NCBI GenBank assembly: GCA_025362575.1
Contig: JANYIQ010000279.1
Location: 1 to 64,000, forward strand
Length of the DNA: 64,000 nucleotides
Direction of reading: 5' to 3'
DNA from: Bacteroidia bacterium
GTDB lineage: Bacteria > Bacteroidota > Bacteroidia > B-17B0 > Aurantibacillaceae
Below the pieces are notes generated by a model. The model ran no database searches. It saw only the letters and a program-made list of their open reading frames with translations, and was not told the DNA's origin. Numbering within the stretch: the stretch's first letter is position 1; every line of letters starts with the position of its first letter. The position numbers and the translations under genes are program-made. Below, piece by piece: positions 16,252-26,036 of this stretch.

Positions 16252-16680
16252 TTAACGCTTCGTTTTTTTATTTGGATCACAGTTCTTGCAATCCGGATAG
16301 ATGAGTACCCCGCATTTATCAGGCAAACTCTGAATATGACCTTCTTCATCCTGTGCAACAATTTTTTTGAAGCAAAGACTTGTCGCTCTTTTCCGGTTCT
16401 TTAAATACTTAACCGTTTTTTCGGGAATTACATTTCCAACTATCGAAGTTTCAAAATGACCTTCCGTATCCTGAAAAGTAATATCAAAACTTTTTACAAC
16501 CTCCTGATACGGATTGCCATATTTATCGAGTGCAATAACTTTGTAATTGGTCTCATCAAACTCAGCTTTAAAATAAGTGTCTTCTTTTTTGATCTTTATT
16601 TTTTCTACTTCCTGCGAAAAAGAGATAAAAGATGAAAGACACAAAATAAAAGATGCTGATATTTTAAAGAGAAATTTCAT
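16252..16680 (-). CDS. small secreted protein, unknown function
   Basis: The 142-residue product starts at the ATG giving MKFLFKISASFILCLSSFISFSQ, a convincing signal peptide (about 23 residues). The longer frame to 16896 has no Met near this point and runs through repeat DNA, so it was not used. The mature part has four cysteines, three of them near the end (LPDKCGVLIYPDCKNCDPNK), and the segment YKVIALDKYGNPYQEVVKSFDI looks like a single beta-sandwich domain. I do not recognise a named family. The cysteines suggest disulfides and an extracytoplasmic location. Confidence 0.65.
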   Translation of the reverse strand: MKFLFKISASFILCLSSFISFSQEVEKIKIKKEDTYFKAEFDETNYKVIALDKYGNPYQEVVKSFDITFQDTEGHFETSIVGNVIPEKTVKYLKNRKRATSLCFKKIVAQDEEGHIQSLPDKCGVLIYPDCKNCDPNKKTKR

Positions 16681-16805
16681 TATTCCAAAATTAAGGAAAT
16701 AACGGAGTTTGGATAAGAAGGTAACAAGAACATTTGAAGAAGGGATTGTTGATAGCTTACTTAGTAATAGCTTCACAGAAGTATACAAATTTGATCGCAG
16801 AGTTT

Positions 16806-16894
16806 GCGTTAGGGATTGAGCCATTGTTTGAGCTCTTTTTGTCCCGAAGGGCAAAAAAGCGAGTGGCGAAAGCCCGGCCCGAAGGGCAACGCCC
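16806..16894 (+). repeat. modular dispersed element, copy A
   Basis: An 89-base element reading GCGTTAGGGATTGAGCC, then TTTGAGCTCTTTTTG, a TCCCGAAGGGCAA hairpin, AAAAAGCGAGTGGCGAA and finally AGCCCGGCCCGAAGGGCAAC with GCCC. The blocks pair with each other. An expanded version in the opposite orientation is at 33964-34122. It is non-coding and sits between the small secreted-protein gene and the ABC-F gene, both on the minus strand. Confidence 0.7.
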
Positions 16895-16897
16895 AAA

Positions 16898-18554
<1,657 letters not shown>

Positions 18555-18687
18555 TTATTAAGGCCGTAAATATAGGAAATTAAGAGGAGGAGTGCAAGGG
18601 ACTTAGAATACAGTCTATAGTTGGCAGCAGCAGTATGCGGTAGGCAGTTTTGTGGTAGCAGGAAATATGATTATTATAAAATAATAG

Positions 18688-18695
18688 TATCTTCG
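18688..18695 (+). promoter_or_regulatory. promoter element of the tandem secreted-protein pair
   Basis: TATCTTCG is a one-mismatch TAnnTTTG element located 18 bases before the ATG at 18714. Confidence 0.4.
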
Positions 18696-18713
18696 ATTTC
18701 TTAAATTAAAGGA

Positions 18714-19544
18714 ATGAAAAAAGTACTGATATTTCTGTGTATTTCGCAATTCGCAATAGCTCAAATTGTGATTAAAGGAAAAGTGATCGATAAAAGCAAC
18801 AATGAACCTGTTTCTTTTGCCAGCATTGGGGTTAAAGGCAGATCGTTCGGAACTGTTTGTGACGAGAATGGCAATTTTGAATTAAAAGTAGGAACTGTGA
18901 TAGATAGCGATTCACTAAAAATTTCAGCTATCGGTTATTTAACAAAAGCCATTGTGATGGCCAGCGCCAAAAACCTGAATAACGAAAAAATAAGCTTAAA
19001 TCCGGCCTCCATTCAATTAAGCGAAGTAAAAGTGAAGCCTCAAAAAACGGTTCAAAAGGTTTTAGGAAATAAGAACTATAATGAGAATGTTTGCATGTCG
19101 TTTCAAGGCCCTGAGGGAAGCTGGAAAGGCGCTGAGGTGTCGATCAAGGCAAACAATAAAAGGAACCGACTGGTGTTTTTAGAAGATTTTAATTTTTACA
19201 TCGTAAAAAATCTTTATAAAGATTCACTCACTTTCAGATTGAATCTTTACAAGGAAGATAAGAACGGAATGCCGGGAGAAAATTTGTTAAGGAAACCAAT
19301 TGTTTTCAGAACAAAAATAAAAGAAGGGGTGTTGACCGTAAATCTGAAAAACTATTTCATTAATACCGACGGTGATTTTTTTATTAGTTTGGAATGTTTG
19401 GAAGAAAAAATTGACAAGGAAATATTTTGTTTCTCAGGTGCACTGGCAGGACCATCTTATGTGAAGATGTCGACCTTTGCCGACTGGCAAAAAATTCCGT
19501 TTGGAGGGGTTGATCTTAATGTAACCGTATCTTACCAAAAATAA
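18714..19544 (+). CDS. secreted protein with carboxypeptidase-regulatory-like domain (copy 1)
   Basis: A 276-residue protein with a short signal peptide (to about residue 17, IAQIV). Residues 18-105 form a CarboxypepD_reg-like beta-sandwich (KGKVIDKSNNEPVSFASIGV, DENGNFEL, ISAIGYL), ending in LSEVKVKPQ. A second, unrecognised domain (about 120-276) carries WKGAEVSIKANNKR, FNFYIVKN, FFISLECLEE and FCFSG. It lacks a TonB plug or barrel, so it is not a receptor. It probably sits in the periplasm or on the surface. The following gene is a close paralog 3 bases away. Confidence 0.7.
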   Translation: MKKVLIFLCISQFAIAQIVIKGKVIDKSNNEPVSFASIGVKGRSFGTVCDENGNFELKVGTVIDSDSLKISAIGYLTKAIVMASAKNLNNEKISLNPASIQLSEVKVKPQKTVQKVLGNKNYNENVCMSFQGPEGSWKGAEVSIKANNKRNRLVFLEDFNFYIVKNLYKDSLTFRLNLYKEDKNGMPGENLLRKPIVFRTKIKEGVLTVNLKNYFINTDGDFFISLECLEEKIDKEIFCFSGALAGPSYVKMSTFADWQKIPFGGVDLNVTVSYQK

Positions 19545-19547
19545 AAG

Positions 19548-20381
19548 GTGCTGAGGTGGTTCACATATTTTGTACTGCTTTATAATCTGTCGTTCGGACA
19601 AAATATAATAAACGGAATTATTAAGGATGCAAATAACTCGCAACCTATTCCTTATGCTTCCATTGGTGTTGTTGGTAAACATTTTGGTACGCTTTGCGAT
19701 CAGAATGGAAACTTCGAATTAAGCATTCCTTTTTTTACAGATGAAGATACACTTAAACTTTCAGCTGTAGGTTATGAAAATCTATCAATAACAAAAGCAG
19801 GAGTGAGAAGCATTAAAGGAAAAACACTTTTATTGAAACCTTTGGTTTACGATCTTACGGAAGTGAAAGTAAAACCTCAAAAAGTGTACAATAAAATTTT
19901 AGGAACAAGCGATTATTCTAAAAAGAACTGCACGGCTTTTATTGGTGAAAATGATAACTGGAAAGGGGAACAGGCCGCCATACAGGCCAATAATAAGAAG
20001 GGAACTACAGTTTACATTGAAGGCTTTAATTTTTACATTATAAATAATGCTTATATAGATTCTTTAAAATTTAGGGTAATGTTTTATGAAGTTGGAGCGA
20101 AAGGATATCCGAGCAAGACCTTTTTAAAGAAACCGATCATTTTTAAAACCAATGTAAAGCAGGGGGAGGTACATGTTGATCTGAAAGATTATTTTATCAG
20201 TACTTCCGATGATTTTTTTATCAGTTTAGAATGTTTGGAGGATACAATGGAGCCTGGAAAATTCTGTTATGCAGGTTCCGTAAAAGTTCCTTCGTTTTAC
20301 AAAACCTCTGCTTTTGGCCGTTGGGGAAGGGTTAGAGGTGGCGGCGGCGATTTTAATGTGAATGTTTCTTACGTTAAGTAG
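19548..20381 (+). CDS. secreted protein with carboxypeptidase-regulatory-like domain (copy 2)
   Basis: A 277-residue paralog of the preceding gene along its whole length: PYASIGVVGKHFGTLCDQNG, LTEVKVKPQK, WKGEQAAIQANNKK, FNFYIINN, DDFFISLECLED and FCYAGS all have counterparts. It begins with GTG three bases after the previous stop and has a hydrophobic leader (LRWFTYFVLLYNLSFGQ). The arrangement is a simple tandem gene duplication followed by divergence. Function unknown. Confidence 0.7.
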   Translation: MLRWFTYFVLLYNLSFGQNIINGIIKDANNSQPIPYASIGVVGKHFGTLCDQNGNFELSIPFFTDEDTLKLSAVGYENLSITKAGVRSIKGKTLLLKPLVYDLTEVKVKPQKVYNKILGTSDYSKKNCTAFIGENDNWKGEQAAIQANNKKGTTVYIEGFNFYIINNAYIDSLKFRVMFYEVGAKGYPSKTFLKKPIIFKTNVKQGEVHVDLKDYFISTSDDFFISLECLEDTMEPGKFCYAGSVKVPSFYKTSAFGRWGRVRGGGGDFNVNVSYVK

Positions 20382-20411
20382 TGGTCAGTTGAAGAGTCAA
20401 AATGTCGATTT

Positions 20412-20483
20412 CGTCATTGCGAGGAGGAACGACGAAGCAATCTCATCGCAGAACAGATTGCCGCGCTATCGCTCACAATGACG
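20412..20483. repeat. GTCATTGCGAGG-type palindromic repeat
   Basis: A 72-base imperfect palindrome. The outer arms CGTCATTGCGAG (20412-20423) and CGCTCACAATGACG (20470-20483) pair, as do the inner arms GCAATCT and AGATTGC. It matches a dispersed repeat type I know from many unrelated bacterial genomes. It lies directly after the tandem gene pair. Confidence 0.75.
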
Positions 20484-20503
20484 GCTCTATGTCAGTTCGA
20501 GCG

Positions 20504-20539
20504 TGTCATCCTGTCCCGACGTGTCGGGATGCCGAAGGA
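20504..20539. repeat. dispersed repeat TGTCATCCTG...GAAGGA with 16-bp palindrome, copy 2
   Basis: The same outer arms as at 11012-11048 flank the palindrome TCCCGACGTGTCGGGA (20514-20529), which differs from copy 1 only in the centre. It lies immediately downstream of the minus-strand exonuclease gene, where its hairpin may also help stop transcription. Confidence 0.75.
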
Positions 20540-20545
20540 CGAGAA

Positions 20546-21349
20546 CTATTTTTTCATACTCAATCTGATCTGAGTAATTACTCTTTTGGTGTACAAAGGA
20601 AAATCGCCCTGCATCATCCAGTTATAATAGCTTGGTTCTTTTTCAAACACTTCTGTCACCGGTTTATCTTTATGTTTTCCGAAACTGAATACTTCAATGT
20701 TATTTTCATTAAAAACAATTCTGCCGGCAAGATCTGCGTTTTTTGTCTTAGCAGTTAAAGTGCTTAATGAAGTAATGTCATTTTTTACAGGCTTGTATAA
20801 ATTTCCTTTCTCGTCTTTTATCTCTGTGTTTTCATACCTTGTTAATTGGGCTAAAAATATTTCGTAAGTGGCAACTGTATCGGCTTCGGCACTATGGGCA
20901 TTGATTAGATCTTTATCGCAATAAAATTTGTAGGCTGCTTTTAAATTGCGTGGTTCCATAAAGTGGAAAATATTCTGAACATCCACCAGTTTTCTGTTCT
21001 TAAGATCAAAATCAACGTCAGCACGCAAAAATTCCTCAACCAAAAAAGGAACATCAAATTTATTGGAATTAAATCCGGCAAGGTCTGCGTTGCCTATAAA
21101 TGCAGACAGTTGAGAGGCGAGCTCTTTGAAAGTAGGACACTGTGCAACATCTTTATCATAAATGCCATGAATTTTTGAAACAAAAACAGGAATTGGGATC
21201 TGCGGATTAATTCGCCATGTTTTTGTTTCGGTTTTGTTATCGGTATTTACCTTTAGTAGACAGACTTCTACGATCCTGTCGCTGCCGATACTTAAACCGG
21301 TTGTTTCAAGATCAAAAAATACGATAGGGCGATTAAGATTCAGGTTCAT
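20546..21349 (-). CDS. DEDD 3'-5' exonuclease (DnaQ-like)
   Basis: A 267-residue protein. The exonuclease domain (about residues 8-170) has ExoI FFDLETTGLSIGSDRIVEV with the Asp/Glu pair, ExoII with GFNSNKFDVPFL, and ExoIII HSAEADTVATYEIF with the catalytic His and Asp. The C-terminal part (about 200-267) contains FGKHKDKPVTEVFEKEPSYYNWM, a module often found after DnaQ-like exonucleases in Bacteroidota (putative quorum-sensing-regulated factor-like fold). It is probably a repair or proofreading nuclease separate from the replicative epsilon subunit. It is transcribed alone. Confidence 0.85.
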   Translation of the reverse strand: MNLNLNRPIVFFDLETTGLSIGSDRIVEVCLLKVNTDNKTETKTWRINPQIPIPVFVSKIHGIYDKDVAQCPTFKELASQLSAFIGNADLAGFNSNKFDVPFLVEEFLRADVDFDLKNRKLVDVQNIFHFMEPRNLKAAYKFYCDKDLINAHSAEADTVATYEIFLAQLTRYENTEIKDEKGNLYKPVKNDITSLSTLTAKTKNADLAGRIVFNENNIEVFSFGKHKDKPVTEVFEKEPSYYNWMMQGDFPLYTKRVITQIRLSMKK

Positions 21350-21384
21350 GGTTTACATTTATCCCCCGGGATTGATCCCGGAAT

Positions 21385-22614
21385 TTAGTTAATTACTTTT
21401 ATGGATTCTAAAACTTCTTCCACACTCTTGCTATCGGCGAAAAACGAATTTATTTTCAGCATCACTTCATCCAATAAAGAATCAGGGCAAGAAGCACCGC
21501 TAGTGATTACAATTTTGAGTGGCGTTTTGTTTGGTAAGAAATTATTTGTGCTCAACATTTTTTTGTGAGGGTAATCGAAATGATGAATTAAGTTTTTGCT
21601 TTCAATTTCTTTTGCCGATGAAATAAAATAAGTTGGAAATTTGCGCTCGCATAATTCTGCCAGATGCGATGTGTTAGAGCTGTTGTATCCGCCTATGACA
21701 ATGGCCAGATCAGCGTCGGTTTTTAGAAGTCCGTACGTGGCATCTTGGTTTTCGTTAGTAGCGTAACACAAAGTATCGTGTGTATCGGCAAAATGCTCCT
21801 TTAAATTTGTGGCGCCATATTTTTTTATCATCAGTTCTTTAAAGTAATTGGCAATTTCTTCGGTTTCGCTCGCCAGCATGGTGGTTTGATTGATCACACC
21901 AAGCTTACTCAGATCTGATAAAATATCAAAACCTTCAGAAAATTTTCTATTAAATAATTTTTCAAATTCACTTTGCGTTTTAGAGTTCAAAATAAATTCT
22001 CCCAACAGCTTCGCCTCTTCTATATCTCTTAACACAATGGCTTTACTGTGAGTTGTACTTCTCGAAAAAGTAGAGCGCGTTTCTTCGTGATCATGTTTTC
22101 CGTGAATGATGATGGTATGATTTGTCTTTCCGATCTGCTCCGATTTTTTCCAAACGCGTTCAACGAAAGGGCAAGTAGTATTATATTTAGCAGTAGGAAT
22201 TCCTTTTTTATTCAGAATGTCTAATATCTCTAAGGGCGCGCCGAATGCAGGAATGATAACTACATCATCCGGCGTTAAAACATCAAAGGAAATTAATTGT
22301 TTGCCATGAGTATCCTGTAAAAATTGAACGCCGCGTTCGGTAAGATCTTTATTCACTTCGGGATTATGGATCATCTGACTCAGTAGAAAAATACGTTTAC
22401 CGGGATTTTCATCTAAGGCTTTAAACGCAATTTCAATCGCATTCTCAACGCCGTAACAAAAACCAAAATGCCGCGCAATAAAATATTGTACAGGCCCAAA
22501 ATCTAAAACTGTAGGTGAATTATCTTTTTTTCTTGGATCCTGAACCTTCCGGAATTCTTTCACCACCGATATGATCGGGCTGCGGTAAAAGCTTGGTATT
22601 TGAAAGGTTTTCAC
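21385..22614 (-). CDS. ispH: 4-hydroxy-3-methylbut-2-enyl diphosphate reductase
   Basis: The last enzyme of the MEP isoprenoid pathway, reducing HMBPP to IPP and DMAPP with an iron-sulfur cluster. The three cluster cysteines are in HFGFCYGVENA, TTCPFVERVW and SGASCPDSLLDEV. At 409 residues it is the long form with an N-terminal extension (MKTFQIPSFYRSPIISVVKE) typical of Bacteroidota, which supports the GTG start at 22614. That GTG shares its first base with the TAG stop of the RelE/ParE-like toxin, so the housekeeping gene is translationally linked to the toxin-antitoxin module. Confidence 0.93.
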   Translation of the reverse strand: MKTFQIPSFYRSPIISVVKEFRKVQDPRKKDNSPTVLDFGPVQYFIARHFGFCYGVENAIEIAFKALDENPGKRIFLLSQMIHNPEVNKDLTERGVQFLQDTHGKQLISFDVLTPDDVVIIPAFGAPLEILDILNKKGIPTAKYNTTCPFVERVWKKSEQIGKTNHTIIIHGKHDHEETRSTFSRSTTHSKAIVLRDIEEAKLLGEFILNSKTQSEFEKLFNRKFSEGFDILSDLSKLGVINQTTMLASETEEIANYFKELMIKKYGATNLKEHFADTHDTLCYATNENQDATYGLLKTDADLAIVIGGYNSSNTSHLAELCERKFPTYFISSAKEIESKNLIHHFDYPHKKMLSTNNFLPNKTPLKIVITSGASCPDSLLDEVMLKINSFFADSKSVEEVLESIKVIN

Positions 22615-22871
22615 TATTCGTATATGTCTTTTCTATGGCCTAAAGCAATAATTGAAACTAAAAGAATGTTATCTTCGATCTCATATATAACTCTATAATT
22701 TCCTTGTCTAACGCGGTACCCATCCCGTCCTCTAAGTTTTTTGAAGCCATGTGGGCGTGGGTTTGAAGCAAGTTTTGAAATGGTTTCTAAAATGGGGGCC
22801 GCAATATCGTCTGAAAGTTTGTCTAATTGCTTTTGAGCTGTTTTAGATAAAAGTATTTGATAGACCTTCAT
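22614..22871 (-). CDS. RelE/ParE-family toxin
   Basis: An 85-residue protein with the RelE/ParE fold pattern: YQILLSKTAQKQLDKLSDDIAAPILETI, then LRGRDGYRVRQGNYRVIYEIED and a final strand with ALGHRKDIY. The basic and aromatic residues at the end (Arg, Lys, Tyr) match the catalytic region of RelE-type ribosome-dependent mRNA interferases. The antitoxin gene lies upstream with a 4-base ATGA overlap, the classic type II operon layout. Its stop overlaps the GTG of ispH. Confidence 0.87.
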   Translation of the reverse strand: MKVYQILLSKTAQKQLDKLSDDIAAPILETISKLASNPRPHGFKKLRGRDGYRVRQGNYRVIYEIEDNILLVSIIALGHRKDIYE

Positions 22872-23068
22872 TGTTTTTTACTTTTCCGTTTTTTTAAATA
22901 TTCGGAAAAACGAATCGAAGATTCTTTTTTAGATTTAACCTTGTCGTAGAGCTTAATATCCTCCAATTCTTCTAACTCCTTAATTAAATGGTCGTACTCT
23001 TCAATAGTTAAAACAACGGCTTGTTTTTTGCCTGAACTGCTGGTAATATATTTCGGATGTAGAGTCAT
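22868..23068 (-). CDS. type II antitoxin for the RelE/ParE-like toxin
   Basis: The 66-residue product starts at the ATG giving MTLHPKYITSSSGKKQAVVL. This opening (PKYITSSSGKKQAVVLTIEEYDHLIKELEELEDIKLYD) is typical of Phd/YefM-like antitoxins paired with RelE in Bacteroidota. The upstream in-frame start at 23122 adds an unrelated 18-residue stretch and was not used. The C-terminal half is charged and probably disordered, wrapping the toxin. The complex would be expected to repress its own promoter. Confidence 0.83.
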   Translation of the reverse strand: MTLHPKYITSSSGKKQAVVLTIEEYDHLIKELEELEDIKLYDKVKSKKESSIRFSEYLKKRKSKKQ

Positions 23069-23160
23069 TTTACTAAGCAAATTTACGAAAATCCGTGGTA
23101 AATAGCAATGAAAATTGTTCATTCCTTAACGTTTAACAAATAAGCTATAACTTATTAAAC

Positions 23161-24069
23161 TTAACTCTTATTCCTTGGATGAAAACTCAAAATATTATCC
23201 CTCAAATACTGCAGGTCTAAGTGAGTGTAGATCTCAGTAGTAGTAATGCTTTCGTGCCCAAGCATTTCCTGAACAGCTCTTAGGTCGGCGCCGCCTTCTA
23301 CTAAATGAGTGGCAAAGGAGTGTCTGAATGTATGCGGACTCAAGGTTTTTTTGATGCCGGCTTTTGCGGCAAGATCTTTTATGATGTAGAATACCATTAC
23401 GCGGGATAATCCGGAACCGCGACGGTTTAAAAACAAAGTATCTTCAGCTGATTTTTTTATTGGTACGTGAACCCGTATTTTTTTGATGTAATTCTTTAAT
23501 AATTTTTTCGCGCCGGTTCCAATAGGCACTAAACGCTCTTTATTTCCTTTGCCGGTTACTTTAATGTAATCGTCATCCAAATGTAAAGCACTTATTTTTA
23601 ATCCTACCAGTTCACTCACGCGTAATCCGCAACTGTAAAGGGTTTCAAGTAATGCCACATTACGTTCGCCTTCGGGTGTGCTGCGGTCGATCAAACCAAC
23701 CATTTTATCAATTTCTTCAATCGTTAAAAAAATGGGAAGTTTACGGGCTGTTTTAGGAGCTTCTAATAATTCGGCCGGACTTTGTTTCACCTCATTTTCT
23801 AACAGTAAAAATTTGTAAAAGGTTTTAATGCCCGAAATAATGCGGCCTTGTGAAGTGGCTGAAAAATTAAGTTCCGAGATCCATCTTACAAAAGCCTGTA
23901 ATTCGTTTAATTCAATATTAACCGGCGATTTGTTGCTTAAAAACAATTGCGAGTATTGCTCCAGTTTATTGAGGTCGTCGGCATAGGCTTCAATTGAGTT
24001 TTTAGCCAGCGAACGCTCTAATTGAAGGTATTGTTTGAATTGAATTTTATATGAATTCCAGCTGCTCAA
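23161..24069 (-). CDS. xerD: tyrosine recombinase XerD
   Basis: A 302-residue integrase-family recombinase that resolves chromosome dimers at dif. The N-terminal SAM-like domain (about 1-95: SLAKNSIEAYADDLNKL) precedes the catalytic domain with Arg in CGLRVSELVGL, the Lys beta-hairpin (VTGKGNKERLVPI), HTFRHSFATHL with His and Arg, GHESITTTEIYTHL with His and the nucleophile Tyr. Length and layout match XerD rather than phage integrases. It probably starts with TTG (SSWNSYKIQF). It is divergent from aroQ, as in other Bacteroidota. Confidence 0.9.
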   Translation of the reverse strand: MSSWNSYKIQFKQYLQLERSLAKNSIEAYADDLNKLEQYSQLFLSNKSPVNIELNELQAFVRWISELNFSATSQGRIISGIKTFYKFLLLENEVKQSPAELLEAPKTARKLPIFLTIEEIDKMVGLIDRSTPEGERNVALLETLYSCGLRVSELVGLKISALHLDDDYIKVTGKGNKERLVPIGTGAKKLLKNYIKKIRVHVPIKKSAEDTLFLNRRGSGLSRVMVFYIIKDLAAKAGIKKTLSPHTFRHSFATHLVEGGADLRAVQEMLGHESITTTEIYTHLDLQYLRDNILSFHPRNKS

Positions 24070-24099
24070 AAAGTATTAAATTTTGCTTACTTTTACAGT

Positions 24100-24522
24100 A
24101 TGAAGTTAATTATAATTAACGGACCAAATTTAAATCTTTTAGGAATAAGAGAGAAAGATGTATACGGCAGTCAGTCGTTTGACGACTACCTCGAAGAGCT
24201 GCGCGCAAAGTATCCTGATGTAACCATTGGTTATTATCAAAGCAACGTGGAGGGCGAATTGATCAATGAATTGCAGGAAAAAGGTTTTATTTACGATGGG
24301 ATCATTTTAAATGCCGGTGGTTATACGCATACTTCTGTTGCCATGGCCGATACTGTGAAAGCCATTAAGGCCCCGGTTATCGAAGTACACATCAGCAATA
24401 TCTTTGCGAGAGAAGATTTTCGTCATATTTCATACATCGGCCGAAACTGTATTGGCAGTATCTCTGGCTTTGGATTAAAAAGTTACGAATTGGCTCTTAA
24501 TCATTTTCTGGATAAAAAATAA
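24100..24522 (+). CDS. aroQ: type II 3-dehydroquinate dehydratase
   Basis: A 140-residue enzyme of the shikimate pathway that dehydrates 3-dehydroquinate. The motifs NGPNLNLLGIREKDVYG (with the catalytic loop Arg and Tyr), NAGGYTHTSVA, VEVHISNIFAREDFRH (catalytic His) and GSISGFG are all intact. Length is normal. The stop overlaps the start of the following lipoprotein gene (TAATG). Confidence 0.95.
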   Translation: MKLIIINGPNLNLLGIREKDVYGSQSFDDYLEELRAKYPDVTIGYYQSNVEGELINELQEKGFIYDGIILNAGGYTHTSVAMADTVKAIKAPVIEVHISNIFAREDFRHISYIGRNCIGSISGFGLKSYELALNHFLDKK

Positions 24523-25277
24523 TGAAGAAAGTCATACTGTTTTTTTTTATATCAACTTGTTTTTTCAGTGCCTGTAACGAGTCGCCAAAAGAACAAAAAG
24601 ACACAAGAACAAGTTCATCCAGCTTTAATTTGCAGGGCTATTGGGCTAATATTGGCTTTATGAGCAGGGCCAAACAAACCGGTTTGGCCAAAGTGAATTT
24701 TTACTGTACCGAAATGCTTTTCGATAGAGATTCGGTTACCATTGATAATGGTTTTGAAAGCTATAAACTCAAATACATTTTGCAGGATTCGCTTTGCATT
24801 CTCTGTAAGGCTTTTCAGGATAAGGACCTTGAGCTGAGAATTGAAACTCCTGAATTTATTCAGTTTAAAGATACGGCGCTCAATAAAATTCACGGATCAG
24901 ATTTTTTTAATCGCATGCCGGATAATGGTTTAAAATTTAACGCGATCTTAAATGAAAACCTTTTGGTGGGAGAATATTCTGTATACAATGGAGAAAAAAA
25001 GACAGATCAGAAAGTGGAATTCAAACGAAATGGAGAATTAAAAGGACTGCCCGAGTTCATGTCATACCAGATCTGTTATTCCGGCGATTGCCAGTCTTCG
25101 CCCGATACAGCGGCAAATATCGTAACACTTAAAAATAGGAATGCAGAAGATGATGATTATGTTTGGACAAAAGATTACGCCACTAATCGTTTAAGAATAT
25201 TTCAATTGGCGCCTGCTGTGCCGGATATGAAAGGTGCCAGAAAAGTAACAAAGTTGTTGTTTGATCTGAGACCTTAA
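24522..25277 (+). CDS. lipoprotein, unknown function
   Basis: A 251-residue protein with a lipoprotein signal peptide: KKVILFFFISTCFFSAC, lipobox FSAC at about residue 18. The mature region is Ser-rich at first and then beta-rich, with no domain that I recognise. Its ATG overlaps the aroQ stop, so it is cotranslated with aroQ, though no functional link is evident. Its stop abuts the stop of the convergent tsaC gene with no spacer. Confidence 0.7.
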   Translation: MKKVILFFFISTCFFSACNESPKEQKDTRTSSSSFNLQGYWANIGFMSRAKQTGLAKVNFYCTEMLFDRDSVTIDNGFESYKLKYILQDSLCILCKAFQDKDLELRIETPEFIQFKDTALNKIHGSDFFNRMPDNGLKFNAILNENLLVGEYSVYNGEKKTDQKVEFKRNGELKGLPEFMSYQICYSGDCQSSPDTAANIVTLKNRNAEDDDYVWTKDYATNRLRIFQLAPAVPDMKGARKVTKLLFDLRP

Positions 25278-25901
25278 TTAATTTAAGATATCTAAGTTCC
25301 CTAAACCTTCTCTTACCACATTAATTTCGCCGCTACTGCAATCCAAAACTGTAGAAACATAAATATTTCCATGGCCGCCATCAACAACCAGATCAACTTT
25401 ATCGCCATATTGCTGTTCAATAATTTCGGGATCTGAAAAATATTCTAAGATACTGTCGCCACCATCGTGCAAACTCGTTGATATAATTGGGTTTCCGAGA
25501 GCGTTCACAATTTCGCGGCAAATGGCATTATCGGGCACGCGAATGCCAACGGTTTTTCGTTCTTGTTTTATTATTTTAGGAACATTGCTGCTGGCTTCTA
25601 AAATAAAAGCATAGGGCCCCGGCAATGCTTTTTTCATGATTCGAAAAATATGATTGGGAATGGGTTTTGTGTATTCACTCAAATGACTGAGATCACTGCA
25701 CACAAAAGAGAACTTCGATTTTTCGGGTTTAATGTTTTTTAATTTACAGATGCGCTCGATGGCTTTTACTTTAGTAATGTCGCAACCCAAAGCGTAAACA
25801 GTATCGGTAGGATAGATGATAATACCGCCGTTTTTAAGGCAATCAACAATACGGTCAATTTCTTTTGATTGAGGATTTTCGTTATTGAGACGGAGGAGCA
25901 T
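25278..25901 (-). CDS. tsaC: L-threonylcarbamoyladenylate synthase
   Basis: A 207-residue YrdC/Sua5-type enzyme that makes threonylcarbamoyl-AMP for the t6A37 modification of tRNAs. The motifs GGIIIYPTDTVYALGCD, KSKFSFVCSDLSHLSEY and PGPYAFILEAS line the nucleotide site; GIRVPDN and STSLHDGG follow. The start was set at the ATG giving MLLRLNNENPQ, as the longer frame adds 15 residues of unlikely sequence and the family is about 205 residues. There is no Sua5 C-terminal domain. Confidence 0.88.
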   Translation of the reverse strand: MLLRLNNENPQSKEIDRIVDCLKNGGIIIYPTDTVYALGCDITKVKAIERICKLKNIKPEKSKFSFVCSDLSHLSEYTKPIPNHIFRIMKKALPGPYAFILEASSNVPKIIKQERKTVGIRVPDNAICREIVNALGNPIISTSLHDGGDSILEYFSDPEIIEQQYGDKVDLVVDGGHGNIYVSTVLDCSSGEINVVREGLGNLDILN

Positions 25902-26036
25902 GGGGTAAAGGTACTCAAAAAGTAGGCCTTTTTGGTCCAAAACCAACCAGTTATTAAGAGGAAGATGCCAATAATAGGATTTATTAGGAAGGAGGACTTG
26001 TATTCAGTACATTTATTATAATAAACATAATTGCTT

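Noticed and set aside
16681-16896. N-terminal extension of the small secreted protein at 16252-16680
   Set aside because: It would start in the modular repeat and put 72 residues before a perfect signal peptide.
20402-20758. 118-residue plus-strand frame through the repeats
   Set aside because: It is composed of translated repeat DNA and antisense exonuclease sequence.
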